A program made the translations under genes and the position numbers. The notes beneath the pieces were generated by a model, which was given only the letters and a program-made list of their open reading frames with translations, was not told the DNA's origin and made no database searches. A stretch of 64,000 nucleotides of DNA, taken from Eledone cirrhosa (taxonomy: Eukaryota; Mollusca; Cephalopoda; Octopoda; Eledonidae). The stretch covers positions 122,919,696 to 122,983,695 of the forward strand of contig OZ024742.1 of NCBI GenBank assembly GCA_964016885.1, written 5' to 3'. This document shows positions 11,638-21,967 of this stretch, piece by piece (positions within the stretch are counted from its first letter, which is position 1; every line of letters starts with the position of its first letter).

Positions 11638-13516
11638 TTACCTTACTTCTCGTAGAGGAAGGATGGTTTCTCCATCATTTTCACTGCTTGTGGCCTCCTC
11701 CGGAAGGATGTCCTTATAAATCCTCCTGGGGAGTGCTTGTCGGAAGTCTCCGATGTCTTTGGGGAATTTTTGTTTTAGTGTCATGTACGTTTTCTGTGTG
11801 ATGCGAGTGATTTGTATGTGTGGAGGTCGTGTGAACTTTTGGGTTGTTGTGTAGTCTTTTTCTGTGATGCTGGTGTTGTGTTGGATGTAGTGTAATAATT
11901 GATTGTTGTTCAAATTTTATGCTGTGTAGTGTGTATCGTTTTGGTTGTTTTGTTTTGTTTGGGTCTGTTGAGGATTTGTTTCTGTTTCGCTTTTTGGTGA
12001 CTTTTGTGGTGTTGGGTTTAATGATGGTGATGGCGTTGGTGTTTGTGGTGATGGGGTTGGGGACGCTGGTGTGGATGGTGGCATATATATTCTAACTTTT
12101 TTGATTGATAGTTTATTTGTTTCCCTCTGTATTTTGTTTTCGGATAAGGAGGGAAGAGCATTTTTTCTTTTTTGGTTTCTTTTTTTCTTTTTTCCTGATA
12201 CCGTTTCCCACTCCTCGTCGTCACAATCTGTCTCCAGTTTTGATAGGCCGGGGAGTGGAAAATCCTCCACAGGCCTTGGTTTTGGTTGGGCGTGGTGGAT
12301 GCTGTAGGCACTGGTGCTTGTTCTGGCGCGTTGGGTGGTGGTGGTGTTGGTTTTGCTACTGATGCTGGTGTTGTTGCTGTTACAGTTGTTGCTGCCATCT
12401 CCGCTGCTGGTGGTGTTGATGGTTGAGTCACTGGGGTGTGTAAGAGATGTGGCCTCAACCTTTTAGCCTTAGGGCAGAAAGCCCTTAGGTGGGTTCCTTC
12501 ACCACAAACGACACACCTAGGCCTTCTGCCCACGACGATTGCGGTGAGGTGGCTGCCGTCAGTGAGGTCTATTACCTCTGGGATCTCCTCAATGCTTTTT
12601 TGGTCCGCTTGAATCAGGAGCTCCATCCCAGATCCGGACCAGTTCTCCTGCTTTTCTTTCCCTATTTCGATTATATTGGTGTTGGCTTCGATGCCGGCGA
12701 GGACGGCAGCTATTAGCCAGGGAATTTCGATGGCCGGTGGAAAGTGGGTCACCCTGATCTTCACGAGTCTCTGGCCACAATAGCTTGGGACGAGTGTGAA
12801 GTCATCCCTTCTCAATGGGGCCATGGAGTGTTCTCTGGCCTCCTGTGGTGTTTCAAAGAACACGTCCACGGTTCCATATTTCTGCCCGCGTCTGATGTGG
12901 GTTTTTTTGCCCACACATGTCCCAAAGCATTTTGGATTTGGGACTCGGATTCCCGTCCACTCGGCGCGATTTTATGTTAATCGTCCGATAAGACACGGTG
13001 CATAGGCGCCGATGCCTCATTTTATTAGGTGTGTGTGTAGGGGGGGCTGACCCTGTACCCATCTTTCTTTACCATTTTTTTGGCTTCTTCTACTTTCTCC
13101 TGTGTTACCTGGAATGCTTCGCACTCTTTTGCTACTCTGGCAAAACTCAGGGTGGTTTTCTTAATTTCATTGTTGCTGTTGTTGTTATCGTTATTTTTGT
13201 TATTATTAATTTCAGTTTCAGTTGTGATGGTGGTGGCGTCAGTGGTGTTCGGTATGGAAGAGTTCATTTTGGTTGAATTCATTTCGATATCACGAGTTTT
13301 TTCTTTTGTTTCTGTTGTCGCTGTGGTGGTGGTGGGTGTGGCGGCATTAACACCTGCATACATTGGTAATGGCGTGAAATGAGTGTCTGCCCGAGACAAA
13401 TGAAAAATATTGCTACTGCTTATATTTTTAGTGTTGGCAAACGTAGTAATATTTACAATGGTAGTGTAGGTGTGAGGTGTTAGTTTGTGAGAAAGGTGTG
13501 ACCCTGAGTCGTCCAT
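11638..13516 (-). pseudogene. ORF1 gag-like RNA-binding protein, copy A
   Basis: ORF1 proteins of this group bind element RNA. The reading starts at 13516 (MDDSGSHLSH), runs through a long Thr/Asn-rich low-complexity segment, then a conserved block LSFARVAKE...VEEAKKMVKKDGYRV that aligns with copy B. A frameshift near 13040 moves it to another frame, and the conserved core resumes at 12914 (GKKTHIRRGQKYGTVDVFFE). A CCHC zinc knuckle, CVVCGEGTHLRAFC (C-x2-C-x4-H-x4-C), lies at about 12474-12517. A Pro/Thr-rich stretch and a conserved C-terminal block (11638-11913, ending RRIYKDILPEEATSS) follow. Frame shifts near 13040 and about 11920-12000 break it. The hairpin at 13565-13582 lies 50 nt upstream of the start. 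Confidence 0.85.
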
Positions 13517-13564
13517 GATTTTTCAAAGAAAAATCTTTGTTTGATAATTATAAAAGTTAAAATT

Positions 13565-13582
13565 TTGGGCTCAAGGCCCCAA
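13565..13582 (-). other. 5' UTR hairpin upstream of ORF1, copy A
   Basis: On the plus strand 'ttgggc' pairs with 'gccccaa', leaving one bulged C. It corresponds to hairpins at the same place in copies B (18038-18057) and C (23938-23965). It lies within 50 nt of the ORF1 start. Confidence 0.55.
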
Positions 13583-13729
13583 TCTGTTTGAGTGTACTTT
13601 TCAGATAACAATGTATGTGCACTTATATACAGTTAACAATAAAATTTTCCATAAATGGCAATTTTAAACAACTGAAAATAACAAACCTCTGCGGAGCTCA
13701 CGATGATACGATTTACTACGTAGGTCGCC

Positions 13730-13780
<51 letters not shown>
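13730..13780. repeat. (AAT)n between LINE copies A and B
   Basis: About 17 units with one 'act' interruption, at the exact junction between the 5' end of copy A and the 3' end of copy B. Confidence 0.95.
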
Positions 13781-13789
13781 GATTTCTTT

Positions 13790-16016
13790 ATTAACCACAG
13801 GGGTTTACATAAAGTAGACATTAAGGACAGTGCAGGACAATGCAGGACGGTACAAATGGGCATTTCTGCGTGTAAAAAACAAAAACAGAGGATGTAACAA
13901 AAAATAACAATGAAAAATTCCCCAATAGGGCGGAGACTTCGGAGGGACATTTGTGGAGAAAGCCCAGTAAAAAGCCACAATGACCCTGACCACCAAGGCA
14001 AGTGCCCTCTCCCAGTTTTCCACCTTTAATTTACAGATATATACTCATAGTAGGCCCATTCACTCGGGCCATTCTTGCTTCTCTCACCCATCTTTCAACA
14101 AAATGCTGGGAAGAGAGCACTTCCCTCTCTACTCTGATTTTCCTTTTCAAATGAAATTTGAAAAAGTCAATCAGAGCATCACCGAAGAGCTAAGTGCTCG
14201 TCTTCAGCCCTTTCAAACGTTTCCACCATACTATCTCTTTCGCCATGGCCACCAGACAGATAAAAACTGCCTGCCCTTCCCGGCTAAAGGAGGAGGGCGG
14301 GGCAATCTTTACGATGGACTCAGATGATAGCCGGATCCGTCCTAAACGCGACAGCAGGTGTTCGACATAAACCCACAAGTCAGCAATTTTCGGACACTGG
14401 ACGAGTGCGTGCCGGACGGTTTCGTCGCCCTGCGCGCATCTCGGATATGCCCGGCTGACGGCACCTCCATGCCTGTAGAGTTTATCCCGAACTGACAAGG
14501 CTCCTCGGTAGCACTGCCAGGCCAGATATTTCTGGAAGTTGTCCATAGGCCCTGGCCCGAAAGTTCTTCCGAAGAGATTGCCTAGTTGATTTTTGTCCAC
14601 GCCTAGAGTTTCCCCAAGTACGTCGTCGCTCTTCCCCTCCACTAATCCTCTATAGAACGCCGAGGTGGAGTTTCCACCGATCGCATTGCCCGATTGGTCG
14701 AGGGCTGTGAGCGCCTGAAGACATTCCAGTCTCCAGGCGCTCCCTCTCGGTCTTCGCTTGACCCAGGACTGCAGCTCCGTCAAGGAAACGAGCTGGGGAA
14801 ATACGTGTCTAGCAAACGGCGACCACACCTGATCACCGTCGAGGAAGAGGTGGAGATGTCGTAGCCTGAGCGCGTGCCTGCGCATCATCAGCTACGGCAT
14901 GCCCAGCCCTCCACGTAGCGGGTGTTGACAACAGATGGACCGCCTGAACATCGGAGCGCGTCCCTTCCACAAAAAGCGAAAGAGCAAACGCTCCAGCGCA
15001 GTCAGGCGAGGCTTAGGACAAGGTACGACGGTCAGGCGGTAGCAGATGACAGACGCGACGTACGCGTTAGCCACCTCCGCTCGACCTTTCAGGAATAGCT
15101 TCCTCTCCGCCCATTTCTGGGTGAGAGAAGCCACCCTGCTCGTCACCTCGTCACAGTTTTTGGCCGTCTGGAGGTCCGGACCGAACCAGACCCCTAGCAA
15201 TTTAAACGGTCCGTCGGACCTGCCTCTCCAGGTGCCGAGCTGCAGGCCCACTGACTTTTCCTGGTTGATCATTGCTCCTGACACCGCTTCGTATTCTCTT
15301 AGTGTAGTGCCGATCGCCTCGATGTGTTTGGCGCTCGACACCACTACGGTGACATCGTCCGCATATGCTGACACGGATCTTCCCTTCCTAGTTCGCGCGG
15401 GACTCCCCTCAACGTCTCCAATTTTTGCAGTAATGGCTCGAGAGTCAATACGTACAAGAGGGACGAGAGGGGACATCCTTGGCGGACCGAGCGCATGATG
15501 TTGAACGGTTCCGACAGGTGACCGTTCACTCTCACCACAGAGCAGATGTCGCTGTGCATGGCAGCGATCCAGCCTCTGAAGACGGGCCCAAAGCCAGCCG
15601 CCCTCAGGACGGCCGCTAGGTAACGATGGTCGACTCTATCGAAAGCTTTCGACTGATCTAAATTGATCAAGGACCCACCCGTGCCAGGTTCCTTAGCTAC
15701 CCTCTCTATGATGTATCCCATGAGGTGGAGGTTGTCGTGGATGGATCTGTCGGGAATGGCGCATGTCTGCGCCTCTCCCACCAGACCACCAACGACAAGC
15801 GCCAACCTCTTTGCTAGCACCTTGGCCAAAATCTTGAACTCTGTGTTTAGCAGAGTTATGGGCCGGAAATTATCTATGTTATCCCCCTTGTTCGGATCAT
15901 TTCACAGCAGTGCCACCGCTCCACGGCTTACAGAACTGGGAATTCTCCCGTTCTGTTGCCAGTTGCAGTAGACGTCCGCCAAGAGGCCTCCGAACAAGTC
16001 TGGCATCTGTACGTAA
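13790..16016 (-). pseudogene. ORF2 reverse transcriptase, copy B, endonuclease lost
   Basis: Three long frames cover the RT. 15344-15829 carries QTCAIPDRSIHDNLHLMGYI, motif A INLDQSKAFDRVDH (Asp codon near 15658) and SVRQGCPLSSLLYVLTLEPLL. 14892-15476 carries catalytic YADD at 15354-15365, LQLGTWRGRSDGPFKLLG and LLFRFLWKG. 14190-14888 carries LPVRDKLYRHG-type and CPRCAQ-type blocks. A one-base frameshift lies near 15400, and a Trp codon of the GMPWLMMRR block is a TAG stop (near 14889). All catalytic aspartates are present, so the RT was recently functional. The upstream limit is the deletion point at about 16017. Confidence 0.85.
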
Positions 16017-18012
16017 AGCTGGTCGTCGGCTCTTCTAAGAGAATGTCTGAATATACTCTTCGATTGATGGTTCCTCCTAGGTCCCTGAAATCACCAACTG
16101 CGTTGGGGAATTTCGTTTTAATGTTTGTGTATTGTTTCTGTGCTATTTTTAGCAGTCTTATGTTAGTTGGCGTTTTGAGTGGTGCTGGTATTATGTAGTC
16201 CTGTTGTGAAATGTCTGTGTGTTGAATTATGTAAGTCATTAGTTTCTTGTTGTGTGTATTTATTGCCGTGCATTTGTTTTTCTGGGGGTGGGGTGTGGTT
16301 CTGCTATTTTCTTGTCGTTGTTGCTGGGTGTGTGTGTTTTTTTGTTGTGTTTGCGATGTTGGTGCTTGTGGTGGTGGTGTTGAAGGTGTTGTTGGCGGTG
16401 GGGTTGTCGCCGGTGGTGATGGTGATGCTAGTGTGGGTGGTAATGGTGTTGGTGGTGTTGCTGCTGTGGGTCTCTTTGCAGTAGACTTTACCCTTTTCTC
16501 ATTTCTTTCCTCCCTTTTCAAAGGCGACGATGCGCTGCTTCTGCGTTTGTGCCTTCTTACGACCTTTTGCCATCCCTCTCCCACCTCACACTCCATGTCT
16601 GATTCTGTGAGGTCGGGGAGGGGTACCAGCTCCACTCTTTCACTTGTTGTTGTTGGTGATGTTTGCACTGAAGTCTCTGTTGCAGCTGCATTTGGTATTG
16701 CTGTTGTTGTTGTTAATATTTCCACTGCTGCTGCTGTTTTTGATTTCCGTGGCGTGGGTATGGGTGCCACGGACCTATCGTTCCTGGTTGCCGCTTGTCC
16801 TGTTGCTGGTAGCCGTGGAGCCGGATTCGGAAGGAGGGGGGTTTTCTCCTTCCTCAGGGTCTTCTCGTTGCAGAAGGCCCTGAGGTGAGTCTTCGATCCA
16901 CAGCGAAAGCATTTCGGGCGTTTGCCCTCAACACTTATGGGCAGTTGAGTGCCGTTATCGAAGTCTATCACATCCGGGATAGCTTCGATGCACTCCTGGT
17001 TGGTTTGGATTAGCATCTCAATGGAGGTGCCGACCCAATCTTCTCTTACTTTTTTCTGTACTTGCAGTACAGTTGTTTTGTCCTCGATTCCGACGAGGAC
17101 AGACGCGGCCAGTCAAGAAGGGGCCATTCCGGGGGGGGGGGGGACGTGGGTCAGTTTGACCCTCACAATTTTTTGCCCGCAGAAGGAGGGCACCAACACC
17201 ATTTCCTCGCTCCTTAGGGTCACTACGGATTGGGCCTTTGCCTCCTGGGGTGTGGCAAAAAGTACGTCTACGGTGGCATATTTTTTGCCTCGGGTGATGT
17301 GCGTTTTCCGCTGCCACACAGACCCCAAGGCTTTTTGTATTTGGGCCTCTGTGGCTCTTTCCACCCTACGGGATTTTGTACTTACTGTACGGTACGTGAC
17401 CGTACAGTGCTCTTGGGTTTCGAAAAATTTTTCCGCTGCCTTGCAGATTGCTCGGTGTCCATTTTTTGTCACCATCTTCTTCGCTTCCTCTAATTCCTCA
17501 TTTGTTATGAGGATTGTTTCCAAGTTTTTCGCAATACCTGCAAATGAGATTGGTTTTTCTTTGCTGCTGTTGTTGTTGTTGTCGTCAGAGCTGCTGTTAC
17601 TTTTGTTGTTGCTGCAGGTACTACGACTACTGCCTTCGCCGCTGTTGCTGTGGTTGTTGTTGGTGTTGCTGCTGCTAATGCTGTTGTTGTTTATGCTGCT
17701 GGTGATGCTGTTGCGGCTGCTACTATTGTTTTCATTGTCACTGATGCTGTTGTTATTACGGCTGCTACTGCTATTATTCCTGACGTCAGACGAATGAACT
17801 GGGTTTTCGTATTTCCCGCACACCTGTTTCGTCGCTGTCGTCTTCGTCGTGGAGAAACCTTGCACGCTTTGCACGAGACTTTTCTTTTCTTTCGTCGCTT
17901 GCGAAAGAGAAGGGAGGGAGAGAGACAATCTTCTCTCTGCTGTAGTGATGATTGAGGAAGAAGAAGACGGAATGAGTGGGAGTGACCTATGCAAATTCTT
18001 TTTCGTAGCCAT
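16017..18012 (-). pseudogene. ORF1 gag-like RNA-binding protein, copy B
   Basis: The start is placed at 18012 (MATKKNLHRS) rather than the upstream ATG at 18048, because it falls just after the 5' UTR hairpin as in copies A and C. After a Ser/Asn-rich tract come the conserved blocks ISFAGIAKNLETI, EELEEAKKMVTKNGHRA and KKYATVDVLFATPQEAKA. A run of ten or more G at about 17131-17141 shifts the frame. The second frame (15928-17016) carries the CCHC knuckle CFRCGSKTHLRAFC, a basic KRRSSASSPLKREER segment, a Pro/Thr/Gln-rich linker and the C-terminal block RRVYSDILLEEPTTS. There the frame runs across the deletion into out-of-frame RT sequence, making a chimeric tail. Confidence 0.85.
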
Positions 18013-18037
18013 GTTGACTTTTTTGTTTAAAATAAAT

Positions 18038-18088
18038 ATTGGGTACAAAACCCCAATAAGCAGTTATTTAACCCCGAAGGGCCAAATA
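18038..18088 (-). other. Two 5' UTR hairpins, copy B
   Basis: Hairpin 1 (18038-18057): 'attgggt' pairs with 'accccaat', with one bulged C in the same place as copy A. Hairpin 2 (18064-18088): on the RNA strand an 11-bp stem, two of the pairs G-U, is capped by C(UUCG)G, an exceptionally stable tetraloop. Both lie 26-76 nt upstream of the ORF1 start. Confidence 0.6.
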
Positions 18089-18228
18089 ACGGGCAGAAAG
18101 ACCCCTCTCACGAAGAGGAGGGTGTTTTTGTCTACAAGTTGGACTAAGTTTTAAACAATTTACAATTGTTAAAGCGTTCAAAATGTACAGTACCTTACAG
18201 AGCCGAGCCTCAGTCAACCATAGCATTC

Positions 18229-18260
<32 letters not shown>
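18229..18260. repeat. (AAT)n between LINE copies B and C
   Basis: About 11 AAT units at the junction of the copy B 5' end and the copy C 3' end. Confidence 0.95.
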
Positions 18261-18263
<3 letters not shown>

Positions 18264-18299
18264 TTTCATTTATTGGCCACAAGAGCCGACATATAGGGG

Positions 18300-20950
18300 A
18301 CAATACAAAAGACTGGGACAGTGGGGTTTTACAGAAAAATCGAGTAAACAATATGAATAACAATAACAAAGTAACAATAACAAAGTAACAATAAAGTAAC
18401 AAGAAAATTACAAGAAGAATTCGCCAATAGGGGGGATGACCTCCAGGGTTCGCTCAGGTACCCCAACAATCCTGAATGACCCGACGCTTCGAGAGCACCC
18501 TGGAAGGGCACCCCTCTCCTCCTCAAATTTACCTACCTACAGCCGCCTGACCAGAGTAAGCCCACTCACACGGGCCATTCTCGCCATATTCACCCACCTT
18601 TCAGCAAATGTACTGCGGAACAGCACTTCCCTCTCCACCCACACCTTCGTTTCCAAGTGAAGCTTGAAAAGGTTGATGAGGGATTTACCGAAGTGAAAAG
18701 TGTCTGTCTTCAGTCCTTTCAACCTCATCCACCATACAACCTGTTTCGCTACTGCCACCAGACAGAGGAAAATTGCCTGCCCTTCCTGGCCAAAAGAAGG
18801 CGGCGGGTCGATCTTCACTATAGACTCGGCCGATAGCCGGATCCGTTCTACACGCGACAACAGCTGTTCAATATAACGTCACAAGTCAGTAATGCATGGA
18901 CACTGGACGAGTGCGTGCAGAACTGTTTCGTCGTTCTGCGCGCATCTCGGGCAGGTCCGTTTGACAGCACTTCCGTGCCTGTAGAGTTTATCTCGGACTG
19001 GCAGTGCCCCCCGGTAGCACTGCCAAGCGGGAGATTTTTGGAAATTATCCATCGTCCCCGGCTCGAAAGCCCTTCGGTACAGACTGGTTAGTTCGACTTC
19101 GTTGACTCCCAGAGCCTCTCCGAGTGCGTCGTCGCACTTTGCCACCACTAATCCTCTATAGAACTCGAGAGTGGAAGTTCCACTGACCGCATTGCCAGCC
19201 TGGTAGAGTGAAGTGAGTGCCTGGCAACATTCTAGATGCCAGTCACCCAGTCTCGGTCTCTTCTTGACCCAGGATTGCAGCTCAGTCAAAGAAATGAGCT
19301 GCGGAAAGGCCCGTCTCACAAACGGCGACCACACCTGTTCACCATTTAGGCAAAATATCTGGAGATGCCGCAGCCTCAGCGCGTGCCTTCGCATCATTAG
19401 CCACGGCATGCCCAGCTCTCCACGTAGAGGGTGCTGGCAGCAGATGGAACGCCTCACCAGCGGAACCTGACCCCTCCACAAGAATTTTGAAGAGGAGCTG
19501 CTCCAAGATGGCGAGGCGTGAACGGGGGCAAGGGACGACGGTTAGACGGTAGTAGATGACGGACGCGATGTACGCGTTCGCCACCTCCGCCTGACCTTTC
19601 AGTGATAGCTTCATCCCAGCCCATTTTTGGGTGAGACTGGCTACCCTGCTCGTCATCTCGTCCCAATTCTTATCCACCTGGAGGTCTGGCCCGAACCAAA
19701 CCCTAGCAACTTTACTGGTCCGTCCGTCCAGCGCCTAACGACGCTGTTGGACGGCATGGACTTGCCTCTCCAGGTGCCGAGTTGCAAGCCCACCGTCTTT
19801 TCCGGGTTAAGTTTTGCTCCCGTCAACTTTTCATATTCCTCCAATAAGTTGCCGACCACATCGATTTCTGAGGTGTCCGACACCATCACGGTGATGTCGT
19901 CCGCATAAGCCGACACAGCCTCTCCGCGTCCCGGTTCGATCGGGATGCCCTGCAACAGCTCCAGCTTCCAAAGTAAAGGCTCGAGAGTCAATACGTACAG
20001 AATGGAAGAGAGAGGGCACCCTTGACGCACCGATCGGGAGACCTGAAACGGTTCCGAGAGGTTGCCATTAATTTTGACCATCGAGCAGGTGCCGCTGTGC
20101 ATTGCAACGATCCAGCTTCTGAAGACGGGGCCGAAGCCAGCCGCCTTGAGGACAGCCTCCAGGTACCGATGGTCGACCCTATCGATTGCTTTCGATTGAT
20201 CTAAATTGATCAGAGACCCACCGAAGCCAGGTTTACACCCTACCCTCTCTATGATGTATCGCATTAGGTGGAGGTTGTCGTGTATGGACCTGGTCGGGAT
20301 GGCGCAAGTTTGCGCCTCCCCAACCAAATCACCGACGACAAGCGCCAACCTCTTCGCTAACACCCTGGCCAACATCTTAAACTTTGTGTTGAGCAGAGTT
20401 ATGGGCCTGAAATTGTATAATGTGTCCCTCTTGTTCTCGTCTATCCTTATCAGCGTCACTACGAACTGGGAATACTCCCGTTTTGCTGCCAGTTGCAGTA
20501 GAGGAAATCGAGGAGATTGAAGAACAAGTCTGGCATATTTACGTAAAGCTCGTAGGGCAGAACATCTAAACCGGGTGACTTGCGCCTTATGCAGCCGACA
20601 AGGGCATCCTGAATCTCGGCTGAAGTAATTGGCCTTTCGCAGCGCCCAGCGTCAGCGGTCGAGAGTTGCGACCAGCCATCAAGGTAGAGACTGAAGTTCG
20701 CCACCATCTCTGACGCGCCCCTTCCCCCGAACAACCGAGCAAAATGTTGGCGAAAGGCGTCACTCATCCGCTTGGAATCCCTCAGCTCGTGTCCGTCTCA
20801 GTCCGTCAAAGACCGAATCGTGGTTTTTATACAACGATGCGCCTCTGCCACGCGGGCACATCGAACAGCTTTGGTTCCCTCGTTTCTCAGAGCACGCGCC
20901 TTAGCTCTGACAATGCAACCTTCGTGTTTCGCATTGAAGAAATGGTATAA
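18300..20950 (-). pseudogene. ORF2 reverse transcriptase and C-terminal zinc region, copy C
   Basis: The RT core is open without a break from 20459 to 19653: NFRPITLLNTKFKMLARVL, motif A INLDQSKAIDRVDH, VRQGCPLSSILYVLTLEPLL (motif B region), and catalytic YADD at 19896-19907. This is the best-preserved RT of the three copies. Upstream, 20459-20767 carries RKSPGLDVLPYELYVNMPD. The thumb shifts frame near 19700 (GPVKLLGFGSG instead of the GVWFG continuation). The zinc block CPRCAQNDETVLHALVQC with all Cys/His present sits in 18879-19481, and a further frame (18537-18860) finishes the domain. At least three frameshifts make it non-functional as a whole. Confidence 0.85.
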
Positions 20951-21174
20951 TGCTATTCTCGCCGCTAGCACGTCAGTTGCAATGCCACTACCAATAGCCT
21001 CGTCTAACTTATCTACCAACTCCCCCACCTTTCTATTTTTCTCTAACGCTACTTATTTGCTAAACTATATCGACATTACTCTAATCTCTCTTTTGAGAGC
21101 CCCACCATCTCTTGTTGACGACTCCCCCTGTCAGCTTTTTCTTAACTAAATTGTTGACCTGGTCCCTGTAAGCC

Positions 21175-21935
21175 TTACGTGCCGGAAAATTGCATGTTTA
21201 ACTTCCAGTAACCAGGTCCTAACGAACGCGTCTTATCTAGGTCTACCATACACATCACAAACTTGTGATGTGAATAGGCGACCGTTTCAAAACGTGGACA
21301 GCTTACACTATTTCTGTCTATTTTCCTAATGAATATCCTGTCTATATACGATCTAGATGACCCTATACCGTTAGCCCAGGTCCACACTGGCGCATTAGGG
21401 AAATCTAGTCGGTACCTGTAAGATAGTTGGAACTGGCTGATCAGGTTCTTGAGGCTTTTGCACACCCCGCTCCTATCGAATATTCCCACACAGTCCCAGC
21501 GTGCGTCTAAGATGCTGTTCTAGTCCCCGCTAACAGTAAAGGGCGAGACGTGCCCAGAAAGGCTTCCAGGCGTCTAAAGAAGTCCTACCGTCCTTCCCCA
21601 GTAGGAACATAGGCGGCCACCAGTCTAAAGGCACCACCTTCGTTATTGTTCACGTCCAGGACCAACAACTTCCCGTCCGGGTCCCGGAAGATCGACCTTA
21701 TCAGGCCTTTCATAAACAGCACTACCACTCCGCCTCCCATTTCCGGCCGGCTAACAGATGCAAAGATCTGATAGTAGTCGAAAATCGTGGCTAGTCCGCG
21801 CGTGTCGGAAATCCTGGTCTCGCTGACGGCAATTACATCCATTACTAGAGACCTGAGGTCATTGAGAAGGTGACTCTGCCTCCAGGACGATCCCAGGCTT
21901 CGAACATTTAAACATCCTACTCTTAATACGGCCAT
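21175..21935 (-). pseudogene. ORF2 apurinic-type endonuclease domain, copy C
   Basis: Starts at 21935 with MAVLRVGCLNVRSLG, then AVSETRISDTRGLA and RLVAAYVPTGEGR (21585-21935). After a break near 21490-21585 the frame 21175-21489 carries SYIDRIFIRKIDR and AYSHHKFVMCMV, ending GPGYWKLN. The last catalytic pair, normally Ser/Thr-Asp-His and TDH in copy A, reads SHH here, so the Asp has become His by a single base change. That change alone should abolish nicking. The start lies about 30 nt downstream of the ORF1 stop. Confidence 0.8.
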
Positions 21936-21967
21936 GTTGGCAGGTTAAAAAGAGAGAGAGGAAAGGT

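Larger units (their letters stand above)
8006..13729 (-). mobile_element. Non-LTR retrotransposon, L1/Tx1-like, copy A
   Basis: A nearly full-length two-ORF LINE in minus orientation: 5' UTR with a hairpin, ORF1 with a CCHC knuckle, AP-type endonuclease, reverse transcriptase, C-terminal zinc-binding domain, and a 3' UTR ending 'aataaagaaatc' followed by (ATT)n. It is markedly more GC-rich than its surroundings. It is adjoined on both sides by (AAT)n. Copy B shares its RT and 3' end almost base for base, so the two are the same subfamily; copy C is a diverged relative. I assign it to the L1/Tx1 group from the RT style and the C-terminal CPRC...H...C block, but the clade needs a tree. Confidence 0.85.
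13781..18228 (-). mobile_element. Non-LTR retrotransposon, L1/Tx1-like, copy B (internally deleted)
   Basis: Same subfamily as copy A over the RT and 3' end. ORF1 is almost complete, but the whole endonuclease domain and the ORF2 N-terminus are missing, with ORF1 joined to RT sequence at about 16017. Ends are intact: the 3' terminus 'gatttctttattaacc' on the plus strand and a 5' UTR with hairpins. It is bounded by (AAT)n on both sides. Confidence 0.85.

Noticed and set aside
13025..13516. Asn/Thr-rich protein as a host developmental regulator
   Set aside because: The conserved block at its end aligns with ORF1 of copy B, and it sits directly upstream of the LINE's zinc-knuckle region.
17131..17141. 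Programmed frameshift at the G-run in copy B ORF1
   Set aside because: The run is absent from copies A and C at this place and is a typical indel hot spot, so random decay is the simpler reading.
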